Source of the DNA: Burkholderiales bacterium UBA4657
Lineage (GTDB): Bacteria > Pseudomonadota > Gammaproteobacteria > Burkholderiales > Burkholderiaceae_E
NCBI GenBank assembly: GCA_002405475.1
Contig: DHLX01000009.1
Coordinates: 1-51,307, forward strand
Length of the DNA stretch: 51,307 nucleotides
Reading direction: 5' to 3'
Shown: positions 34,994 through 43,918 of the stretch, piece after piece
Layout: every line of letters starts with the position of its first letter
How positions within the stretch are numbered: position 1 is the stretch's first letter
The notes under the pieces: model-generated
The model's input: the letters and a program-made list of their open reading frames with translations, nothing else
The model's database searches: none
What the model was told of the DNA's origin: nothing
Translations under genes and position numbers: made by a program

Positions 34994-37564
34994 TTAATAA
35001 GCACCAGTCTGGTGCATCATCTCCTCCGGATAGCGCGTTTCCTCGAGTGCGTCCAGCATGTTGTTCAAGGCTCGATCCATCAAGGGTTGGCGATCCATCA
35101 GCTGCATTTTCCCCGAACGATATCGTTCAGCCAGATATTTTGCCGTGACGATCAGAGGAGCGCTATTTAGGCGATTGGTCAGCAAAATCCGGGTTTTGGC
35201 TTCGCTAACCCAACCCACCTTATAGACAAAAACAGCACCATCGTCCTTGGTCAACTCAACGACAGTACCGGGTTCCAGCTCAGTAACAAGCTGCATGGCA
35301 GCATCTTCCTGCTGCTCATCTTCATCAATAGGATTCTCAACCGGTGCGGGTTGAGTAACGGCACCGGCATGGAAATTATCCACACCAGTCTCGGTAACCA
35401 TGATGGGCTCACCAATCACCGCACCCGCCCAGCGGTCGTCTAGCGCAGCAAAAAATGCCTTTACATGTTCGCCCGGCCATTCAATTTGTGCGATACCACT
35501 CCTGATCTGGCTCTCAATCACCGGAACTTTAACCAGCATCCTGGCACGCTCCAGGGTATCGCTCTTGGGTTCAATCGACCACAACAAATCATCGGCCGTG
35601 ATCATGGCATTGCTAAGCTGTGTAGTGTCGTTTTGCGAGTTAATTAACAATCGACATAGATACTTGACCCAGGCATCACGCAAAAAATTGGATACAAAAG
35701 GAACCGTCGTTTTATCACTCAATCGCTCTTCTATAGCCTGTCGTGCTGCCCGATTAGCCAGTTCCTGATTTTCATTTTCTGTTGCCGCCTGTTGGGCCTG
35801 CTGTATCTCGGGTTCTGTCTGGCGTTGTACTTCCTCTTCCTGCTGTTTGACAAATGCCTCGACTTCCTCGGACAAGGTTTCAAACAGGGATAAATCATCT
35901 TTAAATTCTGAGACAGTACGCTTAACCGTGTTCTCAATCAGAACAAACAGCGGTGCCTGCTGACCATCTGCTTCTTGCCATCCCGTGGCTGCAGAAGCCA
36001 GAGTATTGACCAACTTTCGTGCCGGATGATCACTTTGTTCAAAGAAAGAGACATCAAGCAGGGCCGCCTTGAGCAACGGAATTTGCAGGCGCGACAACAG
36101 CAGTTTGACCGTGTCAGAAATGTATTTGTCCTGAAACACAAAATCAAACACACGGGCTACCAGCTCAATGACGGTGGCATTCAACGTGCTGGTTTTTTGA
36201 CCAATTTCCGACTGCTGGATACTACGTACCACGTTGACAAACTTGACCGGGCCGGCCTGCGCTGCGTCAACTGGGGACAGGGGATCAAGATAGTCAGTAA
36301 CCTCTCCTTCGGTCTGCGTCAGCTGGGCGGGGTCGGGGGATAAGGCCTGGCGAAACTGCTGTGGCTGCTGTAATTGGGCAGACTGCAAATATCCCAGTGC
36401 ATCTAAAACATCTGACTTGGCATTTAGAGGCACGAGTGCCGACATGGCCTCGTTAGCCATAGGTCGTAAAGCTACGGGGGCACTGGCTGACGCAGCTGGC
36501 GGTGGCAGACGTGATACCAGTTGACTCAACAATTGCAGGGTCAGGGCATTATTCGAACCCGAAGCATCGGCAGCAGCAGAACCCAGGGCGCTGATATTGC
36601 CAGGATCAAGTCCAGCACCACTTAGTAAATCAGAAGAAGCATCGGAATCAGCCGGCAACAAACCCCCAGCCAGTTTTTGCAAGCGGGTAAAGAATGAGAT
36701 AGGTAGGGCAGTGGAGTTGCTGTCAGGGGCTTGTGCTACATCATTTCCTAGAGTGGTACCTAGCTGACGATTCAGGGGGCCAGATTGCTGAAAGCCAGTC
36801 GCGCCCGTAACCCTAGATGAGTAGGACGTATCTGCTGACTGACTCGACAGAGCAGTCGGTCGAGTCGGTGCAATATTCAGGTCACCTAGAATTTTTATGG
36901 AATCCATGTAAATTGGCGTTAAATCACCAATCACCGAGGGTGTCATTTTTGACATGAAGTACAAATCTTCCGCTGGGTCAATATTAGTCTTAAGCGTTTG
37001 CCAAACTTCATAAATAGAATCGACGACTAAAGATGGGCGCAAAGGGTTAATGGCAGGTGGTACATCAGTGACGCCTGCTACGGTAGCTAACCGCAAAGCT
37101 AATTCGTAGAGAAATTGATCATGGTCAGTTTGTATTTTCGCCGACAAGTTGCGTGACAGAATCATTTTGTCGATTTCTTCGGTCTGCATTAAAGTCCATT
37201 CACCCGTACCCGTCTGAAAACTGGATTTCATTTCCTCACGTTTTTGTAAAAAATTGTCCAGTGCTTGAGTCACATTGGCTTCGAATCTTTGTATTAATCT
37301 TTTCTCAAAATCAAGCTTGTGTTCATACACCAAAGAATAAATTTGCAAAGCCTGGCGCGAGTCCAGTGTATGTGTGGCAATTCCGGTATTGCCACTCTCT
37401 TCGTACAGGGAATCGAGCAAGCGTTTGAGTATTCCCGGTATAAGATTTTCAAAAGCCTGACATGAAGCCTTGGCAACCGCGTCCAGCACCGCCTGTTGAT
37501 TCTTCACGGGTGCAGCTTGGGTGACTTTTCCAATCAAATCACGGAAGCGGTTATAAACTGACAT
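34994..37564 (-). CDS. DUF1631 family protein
   Basis: The 856-residue protein matches the DUF1631 family of beta- and gammaproteobacteria, whose function is unknown. It is mostly helical, with an N-terminal region (ENLIPGILKRLLDSLYE), a low-complexity Ala/Ser/Pro-rich middle (about 230-400), a Gln/Glu-rich coiled segment (EAFVKQQEEEVQRQTEPEIQ) and a C-terminal beta-rich part (PGTVVELTKDDGAVFVYKVGW, ILLTNRLNSAPLIVT) that is PilZ-like in flavour. No signal peptide or membrane span is seen. It is divergent from prfB, with 55 nt between starts. Confidence 0.85.
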   Translation of the reverse strand: MSVYNRFRDLIGKVTQAAPVKNQQAVLDAVAKASCQAFENLIPGILKRLLDSLYEESGNTGIATHTLDSRQALQIYSLVYEHKLDFEKRLIQRFEANVTQALDNFLQKREEMKSSFQTGTGEWTLMQTEEIDKMILSRNLSAKIQTDHDQFLYELALRLATVAGVTDVPPAINPLRPSLVVDSIYEVWQTLKTNIDPAEDLYFMSKMTPSVIGDLTPIYMDSIKILGDLNIAPTRPTALSSQSADTSYSSRVTGATGFQQSGPLNRQLGTTLGNDVAQAPDSNSTALPISFFTRLQKLAGGLLPADSDASSDLLSGAGLDPGNISALGSAAADASGSNNALTLQLLSQLVSRLPPPAASASAPVALRPMANEAMSALVPLNAKSDVLDALGYLQSAQLQQPQQFRQALSPDPAQLTQTEGEVTDYLDPLSPVDAAQAGPVKFVNVVRSIQQSEIGQKTSTLNATVIELVARVFDFVFQDKYISDTVKLLLSRLQIPLLKAALLDVSFFEQSDHPARKLVNTLASAATGWQEADGQQAPLFVLIENTVKRTVSEFKDDLSLFETLSEEVEAFVKQQEEEVQRQTEPEIQQAQQAATENENQELANRAARQAIEERLSDKTTVPFVSNFLRDAWVKYLCRLLINSQNDTTQLSNAMITADDLLWSIEPKSDTLERARMLVKVPVIESQIRSGIAQIEWPGEHVKAFFAALDDRWAGAVIGEPIMVTETGVDNFHAGAVTQPAPVENPIDEDEQQEDAAMQLVTELEPGTVVELTKDDGAVFVYKVGWVSEAKTRILLTNRLNSAPLIVTAKYLAERYRSGKMQLMDRQPLMDRALNNMLDALEETRYPEEMMHQTGAY

Positions 37565-37591
37565 AGGTGTTTGTCTCTCGTCCTCTTTTGG

Positions 37592-37597
37592 TACAAT
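37592..37597 (+). promoter_or_regulatory. Candidate -10 element of prfB
   Basis: TACAAT lies 23 bases before the prfB ATG in the 55-nt gap shared with divergent DUF1631. The region at -35 (TTTGTC/TTGTCT at 15-16 bp spacing) is a weak match. Confidence 0.3.
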
Positions 37598-37619
37598 TTT
37601 AGTCTTTTAAATCAAAAAC

Positions 37620-38724
37620 ATGGAATCAGAACGCCTCAACTGGCTTGAAAATACCCTTGCAGACCTGCAACAACGCACGTCTGACCTACGGGGGTATCTT
37701 TGACTTCGACAGCAAAAAAACCCGTCTTATCGAAGTGACCCACATTCTCGAAGATCCATTGGTCTGGAATGATGCCAAACGTGCGCAAGATCTGGGCAAG
37801 GAAAAAAAAGCGCTCGCCGCCATAGTTGAAACTTTAACTCAAATTGATCAACAACTGGCTGATTCCATTGAACTTTTCTCCATGGCTCGGGAAGAAAACG
37901 ACGACCCGACCCTGGTGGCGATTGAAGCCGATACCCAACAACTGGCGAAACAGGTGGAACAGCTCGAATTCCGCCGTATGTTCAATAATCCGGCGGATCC
38001 CAATAATTGCTTTATTGACATTCAGGCCGGCGCCGGTGGCACCGAGGCGCAAGACTGGGCCAGCATGCTATTGCGTCAATATCTGCGCTATTGCGAGCGC
38101 AAGGGCTTCAAAGCCGAGATACTGGAAGAATCACCGGGAGATGTGGCCGGTATCAAATCAGCCAGCCTCAAGGTAGAAGGCGAATATGCCTACGGTCATT
38201 TACGCACCGAAACCGGAGTACACCGTCTGGTACGTAAATCCCCGTTCGACTCAGCGGGGGGGCGGCATACCTCCTTTGCCAGCCTGTTCGTCTATCCGGA
38301 AGTGGATGATTCCATAGAAATAGACATTAACCCGGCCGATTTGCGGGTCGATACTTTCCGCGCCTCGGGCGCTGGAGGTCAGCACATCAACAAGACCGAC
38401 TCGGCGGTACGCATGACCCACTTGCCGACCGGCATTGTGGTGCAATGTCAGAATGACCGCTCACAGCACCGCAACCGGGCTGAAGCCATGTCGATGCTGA
38501 AATCGCGCCTGTTTGAACATGAAATGCGCAAGCGTATGGCCGAACAGCAAAAACTGGAGGACAGCAAAACCGACGTTGGCTGGGGTCATCAAATCCGCAG
38601 TTATGTTCTGGATCAAAGCCGTATCAAAGACCTGCGTACCAATGTCGAAATTGGCAATACCAAATCGGTACTCGACGGTGACCTGGACGAATTTATTCTT
38701 GCCAGCCTGAAACAAGGCGTTTAA
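37620..38724 (+). CDS. prfB: Peptide chain release factor 2, expressed by programmed +1 frameshift
   Basis: RF2 reads UAA and UGA and hydrolyses the peptidyl-tRNA ester. Translation starts at ATG 37620 (MESERLNWLENTLADLQQRT), reaches an in-frame TGA at 37701-37703 after 27 codons, then continues in the +1 frame from GAC 37702 to the stop at 38724, giving 367 residues (E. coli RF2 has 365). The mature protein carries the recognition tripeptide SPF (RKSPFDSAGGR) and the catalytic GGQ (ASGAGGQHINKTDS). Residue 4 before GGQ is Ala, as in most bacteria, not the Thr of E. coli K-12. The start has no strong ribosome site. lysS follows after 12 nt. Confidence 0.96.
37687..37704 (+). promoter_or_regulatory. 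prfB: prfB programmed +1 frameshift site
   Basis: The stretch ends in GGGGG TAT CTT TGA C: an internal Shine-Dalgarno-like G run, the slippery CTT codon and a UGA stop followed by C. When RF2 is scarce, the ribosome slips from CTT to TTT and reads GAC next, so RF2 regulates its own synthesis. Confidence 0.95.
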
Positions 38725-38736
38725 CAAGGCTTAACC

Positions 38737-40266
38737 ATGACCCACCCCCTACCCACGACCGACACGCCGATGCCCCTTGACGACAACCACATCATCGCCG
38801 AGCGCCGTGAAAAACTGGCCAGCCTGCGGCAGCAGGGCGTCGCTTTTCCGAATGATTTCGTCCCTGCACACCGTGCTGAAGCCTTGCATCAGCGCTATAA
38901 CAGCTTTGACAAACCCACACTAGAAGGCATGGACGTTGACGTCAGTATTGCCGGTCGCATGAGGCTCAAGCGCGTCATGGGCAAGGCCAGTTTCGCCACG
39001 GTACAAGACGCGAGCGGAAAAATCCAGTTTTACATCAGCAACGATGGTGTCGGCGAATCGCTGCACGAGGCTTTCAAACACTGGGACATCGGTGACATTA
39101 TTGCGGCACGCGGTAAGTTATTCAAAACGAATAAAGGTGAGCTGTCGGTTCATTGCACCGAACTACGCCTGCTGTCCAAAGCCCTGCGGCCCCTACCCGA
39201 TAAATTTCACGGCCTGGCCGACCACGAGCTGAAATACCGCCAGCGCTACGTTGACTTGATCGTCACCGAGCAGACGCGCCATACTTTTGTAGCACGCAGT
39301 AAAGCCATGGCCTCGATGCGTCGTTTCATGAGCGAACATGGCTTTCTCGAAGTCGAGACACCCATGCTGCACCCTATTCCCGGCGGCGCTGCGGCACGAC
39401 CTTTTGTAACACACCACAATGCGCTCGACATGCAAATGTATTTGCGCATTGCCCCCGAGCTGTATTTGAAACGTCTGATTGTCGGTGGCTTCGAGCGTGT
39501 GTTCGAGATCAACCGTAATTTCCGTAATGAAGGGGTCAGCCCACGGCATAACCCGGAATTTACGATGATGGAATTTTATGCCGCCTACACCGACTACCGC
39601 TGGTTAATGGACTTTACCGAACAGTGTCTGCGTCAAGCCGCCACTGACGCTTTAGGTAGCACGACCTTCACCTATCAGGGCAAAGAAGTCGATTTCGGCA
39701 AACCCTTCGAACGCCTGACCATCGTGGGCGCCATTCTGAAATATGCCCCGCAATATCAGGCAGGTCAATTGAAAGATGCTGGCTTCTTGCGTCAGGAACT
39801 GAAAAAATTCGGCGCTGATATCGACAGTGCCCCACTCAAACACGCCGGGCTCGGCAGTCTGCAACTGGCCTTGTTTGAAGAGACCGCCGAATCACAACTC
39901 TGGAACCCGACTTACATCATCGATTACCCGGTCGAAGTCTCGCCGTTGGCACGTGCCTCCGATACGCGTCCAGGCATTACCGAGCGGTTTGAATTGTTCA
40001 TTACCGGGCGCGAAATTGCCAACGGGTTTTCCGAGCTGAATGACCCGGAAGACCAGGCGGCACGCTTCAAGCAACAGGTACAGGCTAAAGAAGCTGGGGA
40101 TCATGAAGCCATGTATTACGACGCCGACTATATTCGCGCCCTGGAGTACGGCATGCCCCCCACCGGTGGCTGCGGTATCGGCATCGACCGGCTCATGATG
40201 TTATTGACCGATAGCCCTAATATCCGCGACGTCATCCTGTTTCCGCATCTGCGGCTTGAAGACTGA
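38737..40266 (+). CDS. lysS: Lysyl-tRNA synthetase (class II)
   Basis: The 509-residue enzyme charges tRNA-Lys. The N-terminal OB-fold anticodon-binding domain is at about 60-170 (VSIAGRMRLKRVMGKASFA). The catalytic domain follows, with motif 1 (FLEVETPMLHPIPGG), motif 2 (NFRNEGVSPRHNPEFTMMEF) and motif 3 (GGCGIGIDRLMMLLTDSP). ATG 38737 or 38770 may be the start. It lies 12 nt after prfB, the common proteobacterial order, and its TGA overlaps the ATG of the next gene by one base. Confidence 0.97.
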   Translation: MTHPLPTTDTPMPLDDNHIIAERREKLASLRQQGVAFPNDFVPAHRAEALHQRYNSFDKPTLEGMDVDVSIAGRMRLKRVMGKASFATVQDASGKIQFYISNDGVGESLHEAFKHWDIGDIIAARGKLFKTNKGELSVHCTELRLLSKALRPLPDKFHGLADHELKYRQRYVDLIVTEQTRHTFVARSKAMASMRRFMSEHGFLEVETPMLHPIPGGAAARPFVTHHNALDMQMYLRIAPELYLKRLIVGGFERVFEINRNFRNEGVSPRHNPEFTMMEFYAAYTDYRWLMDFTEQCLRQAATDALGSTTFTYQGKEVDFGKPFERLTIVGAILKYAPQYQAGQLKDAGFLRQELKKFGADIDSAPLKHAGLGSLQLALFEETAESQLWNPTYIIDYPVEVSPLARASDTRPGITERFELFITGREIANGFSELNDPEDQAARFKQQVQAKEAGDHEAMYYDADYIRALEYGMPPTGGCGIGIDRLMMLLTDSPNIRDVILFPHLRLED

Positions 40267-41195
40267 TGTTTGATCCTGTCATCCTGTTTTTCATACTCGG
40301 CGTACTGGCACGCCTGGCCAAATCCGACTTGCGCTTGCCGGAAGCCTTGTATGAAACCTTGTCGATTTTTCTGCTACTAGCGATTGGCATCAAGGGCGGC
40401 ATTGAACTGGCGCAACAACCTTTGATGACACTGGCGCCGCAAGCGCTGGCGGTTATTGTCATGGGCTTTACCCTGCCGTTCCTGGCTTTTCCGGTATTGC
40501 GACTCATGCGACTGACGCGTGCCGATGCCGCGTCCATCGCCGCTCATTACGGCTCGGTCAGTGTGGTTACCTTTGCCGTTGCCAGCTCTTATCTGGTCAA
40601 GCACGCCATTCCACATGAATCTTATATGCCCCTGTTTGTCGCCCTGCTCGAGGCTCCCGGCATTGTGGCCGGCATATTGCTGGCGCGGCTAGGCTCTTCA
40701 AGCCAGGTACGCTGGGGCGAATTGGCACACGAGGTCTTGCTTGGCAAGTCGGTCGTGTTGCTGGTCGGCGGCATAGTCATCGGCTTTATCGCCGGACCAC
40801 AAGGTATTGCCCCGATCAAAATACTCTATGTCGATGCTTTCAAGGCGGTTCTTGCCCTGTTCCTGCTGGAGATGGGACTGGTTGCCGGAGGACGTTTAGG
40901 TGATTTGAAACGTGCAGGTCTGCCGCTGATTGTTTTTGCTATTGCCGTACCACTGATCTTTAGTGTCATTGGCGCCCTGCTCGGCAAAAGTTTAGGGCTG
41001 AGTGCTGGTGGAAGTGCCTTGCTGGCCACCATGGCAGCCAGTGCCAGCTATATTGCCGCCCCTACCGCCATGCGTATTGCGGTACCCGAAGCCAACCCGG
41101 CACTTTCCATTGGAGCGGCGCTGGGTGTGACGTTTCCCTTCAACATTACCGTAGGTATTCCGCTTTATCTCTTACTCGCGCAAGCGCTCTATTGA
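40266..41195 (+). CDS. SbtA-family (sodium-dependent bicarbonate) permease
   Basis: The 309-residue integral membrane protein has about ten hydrophobic helices and SbtA-family stretches: LLLAIGIKGGIELAQ, HYGSVSVVTFAVASSYL, EAPGIVAGILLARLG, LLATMAASASYIAAPTAMRIA and GVTFPFNITVGIPLYLLLAQ. In cyanobacteria, SbtA imports bicarbonate with sodium; for heterotrophic proteobacteria the substrate is not established. It is shorter than cyanobacterial SbtA because the large cytoplasmic loop is absent. It is coupled to lysS upstream and followed after 7 nt by a PII-like gene, mirroring the sbtA-sbtB pair. Confidence 0.87.
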   Translation: MFDPVILFFILGVLARLAKSDLRLPEALYETLSIFLLLAIGIKGGIELAQQPLMTLAPQALAVIVMGFTLPFLAFPVLRLMRLTRADAASIAAHYGSVSVVTFAVASSYLVKHAIPHESYMPLFVALLEAPGIVAGILLARLGSSSQVRWGELAHEVLLGKSVVLLVGGIVIGFIAGPQGIAPIKILYVDAFKAVLALFLLEMGLVAGGRLGDLKRAGLPLIVFAIAVPLIFSVIGALLGKSLGLSAGGSALLATMAASASYIAAPTAMRIAVPEANPALSIGAALGVTFPFNITVGIPLYLLLAQALY

Positions 41196-41202
41196 GTTCA
41201 CC

Positions 41203-41499
41203 ATGGCCACAAGAAAACTGTTGCTCATCATTGCCGAAGCGGCTCTGGAAAAAAACCTCATTGCCGATGCCAAACGCTTCGGCGCTCATGGTTACACCGT
41301 CAGCGATGTACGCGGCGCCAGCCAGGAAGGAGAGCGCGATGGTGAGTGGGAATTTTCGCGATCAATCGAGATGAAAGTCATTTGTTCAGAGGCGGTTGCT
41401 CAAACGCTGGCACAACATCTGCTGAGCAGTTATTGCCAACACTATTCCATCACCATGTTTATTGCCGAAGGCGAAGTGCTCAGACCAGAACGGTTTTAA
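41203..41499 (+). CDS. PII-like (SbtB-type) signalling protein
   Basis: The 98-residue protein fits a PII-like fold: the beta1 strand RKLLLIIAEAALEKNLIADAK, T-loop region GYTVSDVRGASQEGERDGEW, then IEMKVICSEAVAQTLAQHLL and the short C-terminus TMFIAEGEVLRPERF. The uridylylation Tyr context of GlnB is absent, so it is an SbtB-like rather than a nitrogen PII protein. By position it is the likely regulator of the adjacent permease, perhaps sensing adenine nucleotides (inference from SbtB). The redox CGPXGC-type C-terminal loop of some SbtB proteins is missing. Its stop overlaps that of convergent iscX by four bases. Confidence 0.83.
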   Translation: MATRKLLLIIAEAALEKNLIADAKRFGAHGYTVSDVRGASQEGERDGEWEFSRSIEMKVICSEAVAQTLAQHLLSSYCQHYSITMFIAEGEVLRPERF

Positions 41500-41690
41500 C
41501 GCGCCTCATCTATCCAGGCCATTTGAATGGCTTCTAGAATTTTTTCGCCAGAACGCTGCGCGTCATCGTCAAATTGCTCCAGCTCGCAGACCCATTGATG
41601 CAGGTCGGTGAATCGCACCTTGAGGGGGTCAACGTCGGGAAATTTGTCCGCCAAAGCGATGGCAATTTCAAGGGTGTCGGTCCATTTCAT
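41496..41690 (-). CDS. iscX: Fe-S assembly protein IscX
   Basis: The 64-residue acidic protein matches IscX/YfhJ: MKWTDTLEIAIALADKFPDVDP, RFTDLHQWV and the ending ILEAIQMAWIDEA. IscX binds iron and IscS and modulates cluster assembly. Its ATG overlaps the fdx stop by four bases; it is the last gene of the ISC operon. Confidence 0.94.
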   Translation of the reverse strand: MKWTDTLEIAIALADKFPDVDPLKVRFTDLHQWVCELEQFDDDAQRSGEKILEAIQMAWIDEAR

Positions 41691-42031
41691 GAATGATGCT
41701 CCCGCGCCAGGTTAATCGTATATTTCGGAATTTCAACCACCAGATCTTGAGTTCCTACGATCGCCTGACAACTCAAACGTGACTGCGCTGTCAGGCTCCA
41801 GGCCTTGTCCAGCATATCTTCTTCATCTTCACTCGGCGTGTTCAATGAAGCGCCTCCTTCACGCACCACGACATGGCAGGTAGTACAAGCGCAACTCATT
41901 TCGCAGGCATGCTCAATATCAATATCATGATCCAGCAAGATGCGACAAATACTCTGACCCGGGGTGGCATCATGAATGATCGTACCCGTCGGGCACAAAG
42001 TTTCGTTAGGCAATACAGTAATTTTAGTCAT
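41687..42031 (-). CDS. fdx: ISC-type [2Fe-2S] ferredoxin
   Basis: The 114-residue adrenodoxin-type ferredoxin supplies electrons for cluster assembly on IscU. The ligands are visible: Cys43, Cys49 and Cys52 in HACEMSCACTTCHV, and Cys88 in RLSCQA. The non-ligand Cys47 typical of ISC ferredoxins is also present. It lies 6 nt after hscA and overlaps iscX. Confidence 0.95.
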   Translation of the reverse strand: MTKITVLPNETLCPTGTIIHDATPGQSICRILLDHDIDIEHACEMSCACTTCHVVVREGGASLNTPSEDEEDMLDKAWSLTAQSRLSCQAIVGTQDLVVEIPKYTINLAREHHS

Positions 42032-42037
42032 GACACT

Positions 42038-43906
42038 TTAGTGTGATAAATCTTCCAGACTGCGTCCGGTAAGCGCCTGTTGAATCGAACGGTTCATGCG
42101 CCGCGCAGCGAATTCTTCTGTCGCTTGTGAAACAGCGTCAATGGCTTGTTTCAGAACCGAATGTTCTGCCTGTTGTGCGGCCTGTTGCAGGGCATTAAGC
42201 CGGGCATCAATTTCCAGTCGCTCGGGTTCCGACAACAAGTCAGCATCGGCCTGCAAAGCAGAAATAGTCGCCAGACGCAGCCGTTCCGCATCGACCTGTA
42301 ACTCGCGCAGGTTGCGCCTTTGCATATCGTCCGAGGCCAGGGCCACACTATCTTGCAACATGCGCGCGATCTGCTCATCACTTAAACCATAGCTCGGCTT
42401 GACACTGACCGAAGCCTCTACCCCAGAACTATGTTCACGGGCACTGACACTCAGCAGTCCATCGGCATCGACCTGGAACGTGACCCTGACTCGGGCTGCG
42501 CCGGCCGTCATGGGCGGAATGCCGCGTAATTCAAAGCGTGCCAGTGAACGGCAATCACTGACCAATTCACGTTCACCCTGCACGACATGAATCGCCATCG
42601 CGGTCTGACCATCCTGGTAAGTCGTGAACTCCTGCGCCCGGGCAGTCGGCAGTGTGCTATTACGTGGGATGATTTTTTCACACAAGCCACCCATCGTCTC
42701 CAGACCCAGCGACAGGGGAATGACATCCAGCAGCAGCCAGTCGTCACCCGCCGCACGATTCCCGGCCAGCAAATGCGCCTGCATAGCAGCACCCAAGGCT
42801 ACTACCTGGTCAGGATCCACATTGGTGAGAGGTGTTTGAGCAAAAAAATCGCCGACTGCGGTTTGTATGGCCGGCATGCGCGTAGCGCCCCCCACCATGA
42901 CCACGCCCTGAATCTCATTCACGCTCAACTCGGCATCACGCAAGGTTTTGCGACAGGCATTCAGTGTTTTTTGCACCAGATGACGCGTCAAGGAGGTAAA
43001 GACTTCAGCACTAATCGTCACATGTACCCATGCCCCACTACTCAGTCGCGCTTCAATAGTGGCTTGTGACTTGATCGACAAGGCTTCCTTGGCAGCGCGC
43101 GATTTCATCATCAACAGGCGCGTATCACTCTCATTCAAGGGCGGTAATTGAGTCTGCTCCAGTACCCAGCAAAACAGGCGATGATCGAAATCATCCCCGC
43201 CCAGCGCCGAATCCCCCCCCGTCGCCATGACCTCAAACACACCCTTGCTTAATTTCAAGATCGATATATCAAAAGTACCACCCCCCAGGTCATAAACGGC
43301 ATAAACCCCTTCAGCCGCATTATCAAGACCGTAAGCAATAGCGGCAGCGGTCGGCTCATTCAGCAGCCGCAGCACATTGAGCCCCGCCAGCTTCGCTGCA
43401 TCTTTGGTCGCCTGACGTTGAGCCTCATCAAAATAGGCTGGGACTGTAATGACCGCGCCTACCAGATCATCGCCCAGCACATCTTCGGCACGCTGACGTA
43501 AGGTCGCTAAAATTTGCGCCGAAACTTCTACTGGCGATTTCACACCCTGGACTGTTTTTATCTGTACCATGCCGGGCGCATCGACAAAGTCGTAAGGCAT
43601 GTTTTCTACGTAGGCAATATCTTTCAGGCCGCGCCCCATGAAACGCTTGACCGAGGTAATGGTATTTTTAGGGTCTTGTGCCTGCGCTCGCAAGGCCGCT
43701 TCACCAATCCGAACTTCATTCTGGGGCAAATATCTGACCGCCGAGGGCAGTAAGGCCCGTCCCTGCTCATCGAGCAAAACTTCAGCCAGTGACGAGCGCA
43801 CCGCAGCGACTAAAGAATTAGTCGTGCCCAGATCGATACCGACGGCTAAGCGCCTTTCATGCGGCGCTGTTGACAGACCCGGTTCTGCAATTTGTAGCAA
43901 TGCCAT
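42038..43906 (-). CDS. hscA: Fe-S assembly chaperone HscA (Hsp70 type)
   Basis: The 622-residue Hsp70 homologue is specialised for IscU. The N-terminal ATPase domain (about 20-385) has VGIDLGTTNSLVA, YDLGGGTFDISIL and VVMVGGATRMP. A substrate-binding domain follows (LSLGLETMGGLCEKII) with a helical lid. With HscB it drives release of clusters from IscU, which is recognised through its LPPVK motif. The gene starts 12 nt after hscB, with a weak GAGAA ribosome site. Confidence 0.96.
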   Translation of the reverse strand: MALLQIAEPGLSTAPHERRLAVGIDLGTTNSLVAAVRSSLAEVLLDEQGRALLPSAVRYLPQNEVRIGEAALRAQAQDPKNTITSVKRFMGRGLKDIAYVENMPYDFVDAPGMVQIKTVQGVKSPVEVSAQILATLRQRAEDVLGDDLVGAVITVPAYFDEAQRQATKDAAKLAGLNVLRLLNEPTAAAIAYGLDNAAEGVYAVYDLGGGTFDISILKLSKGVFEVMATGGDSALGGDDFDHRLFCWVLEQTQLPPLNESDTRLLMMKSRAAKEALSIKSQATIEARLSSGAWVHVTISAEVFTSLTRHLVQKTLNACRKTLRDAELSVNEIQGVVMVGGATRMPAIQTAVGDFFAQTPLTNVDPDQVVALGAAMQAHLLAGNRAAGDDWLLLDVIPLSLGLETMGGLCEKIIPRNSTLPTARAQEFTTYQDGQTAMAIHVVQGERELVSDCRSLARFELRGIPPMTAGAARVRVTFQVDADGLLSVSAREHSSGVEASVSVKPSYGLSDEQIARMLQDSVALASDDMQRRNLRELQVDAERLRLATISALQADADLLSEPERLEIDARLNALQQAAQQAEHSVLKQAIDAVSQATEEFAARRMNRSIQQALTGRSLEDLSH

Positions 43907-43918
43907 AAAGTTCTCGTT

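Noticed and set aside
36280..36880. Long repeat or mobile element in the Ala/Ser/Pro-rich middle of the DUF1631 gene
   Set aside because: It is low-complexity coding sequence within one open frame with no direct repeats or terminal inverted repeats.
37645..37701. Start of RF2 in the +1 frame upstream of the frameshift site
   Set aside because: The codon there is non-standard and the resulting residues do not fit RF2; the zero-frame ATG at 37620 plus frameshift does.
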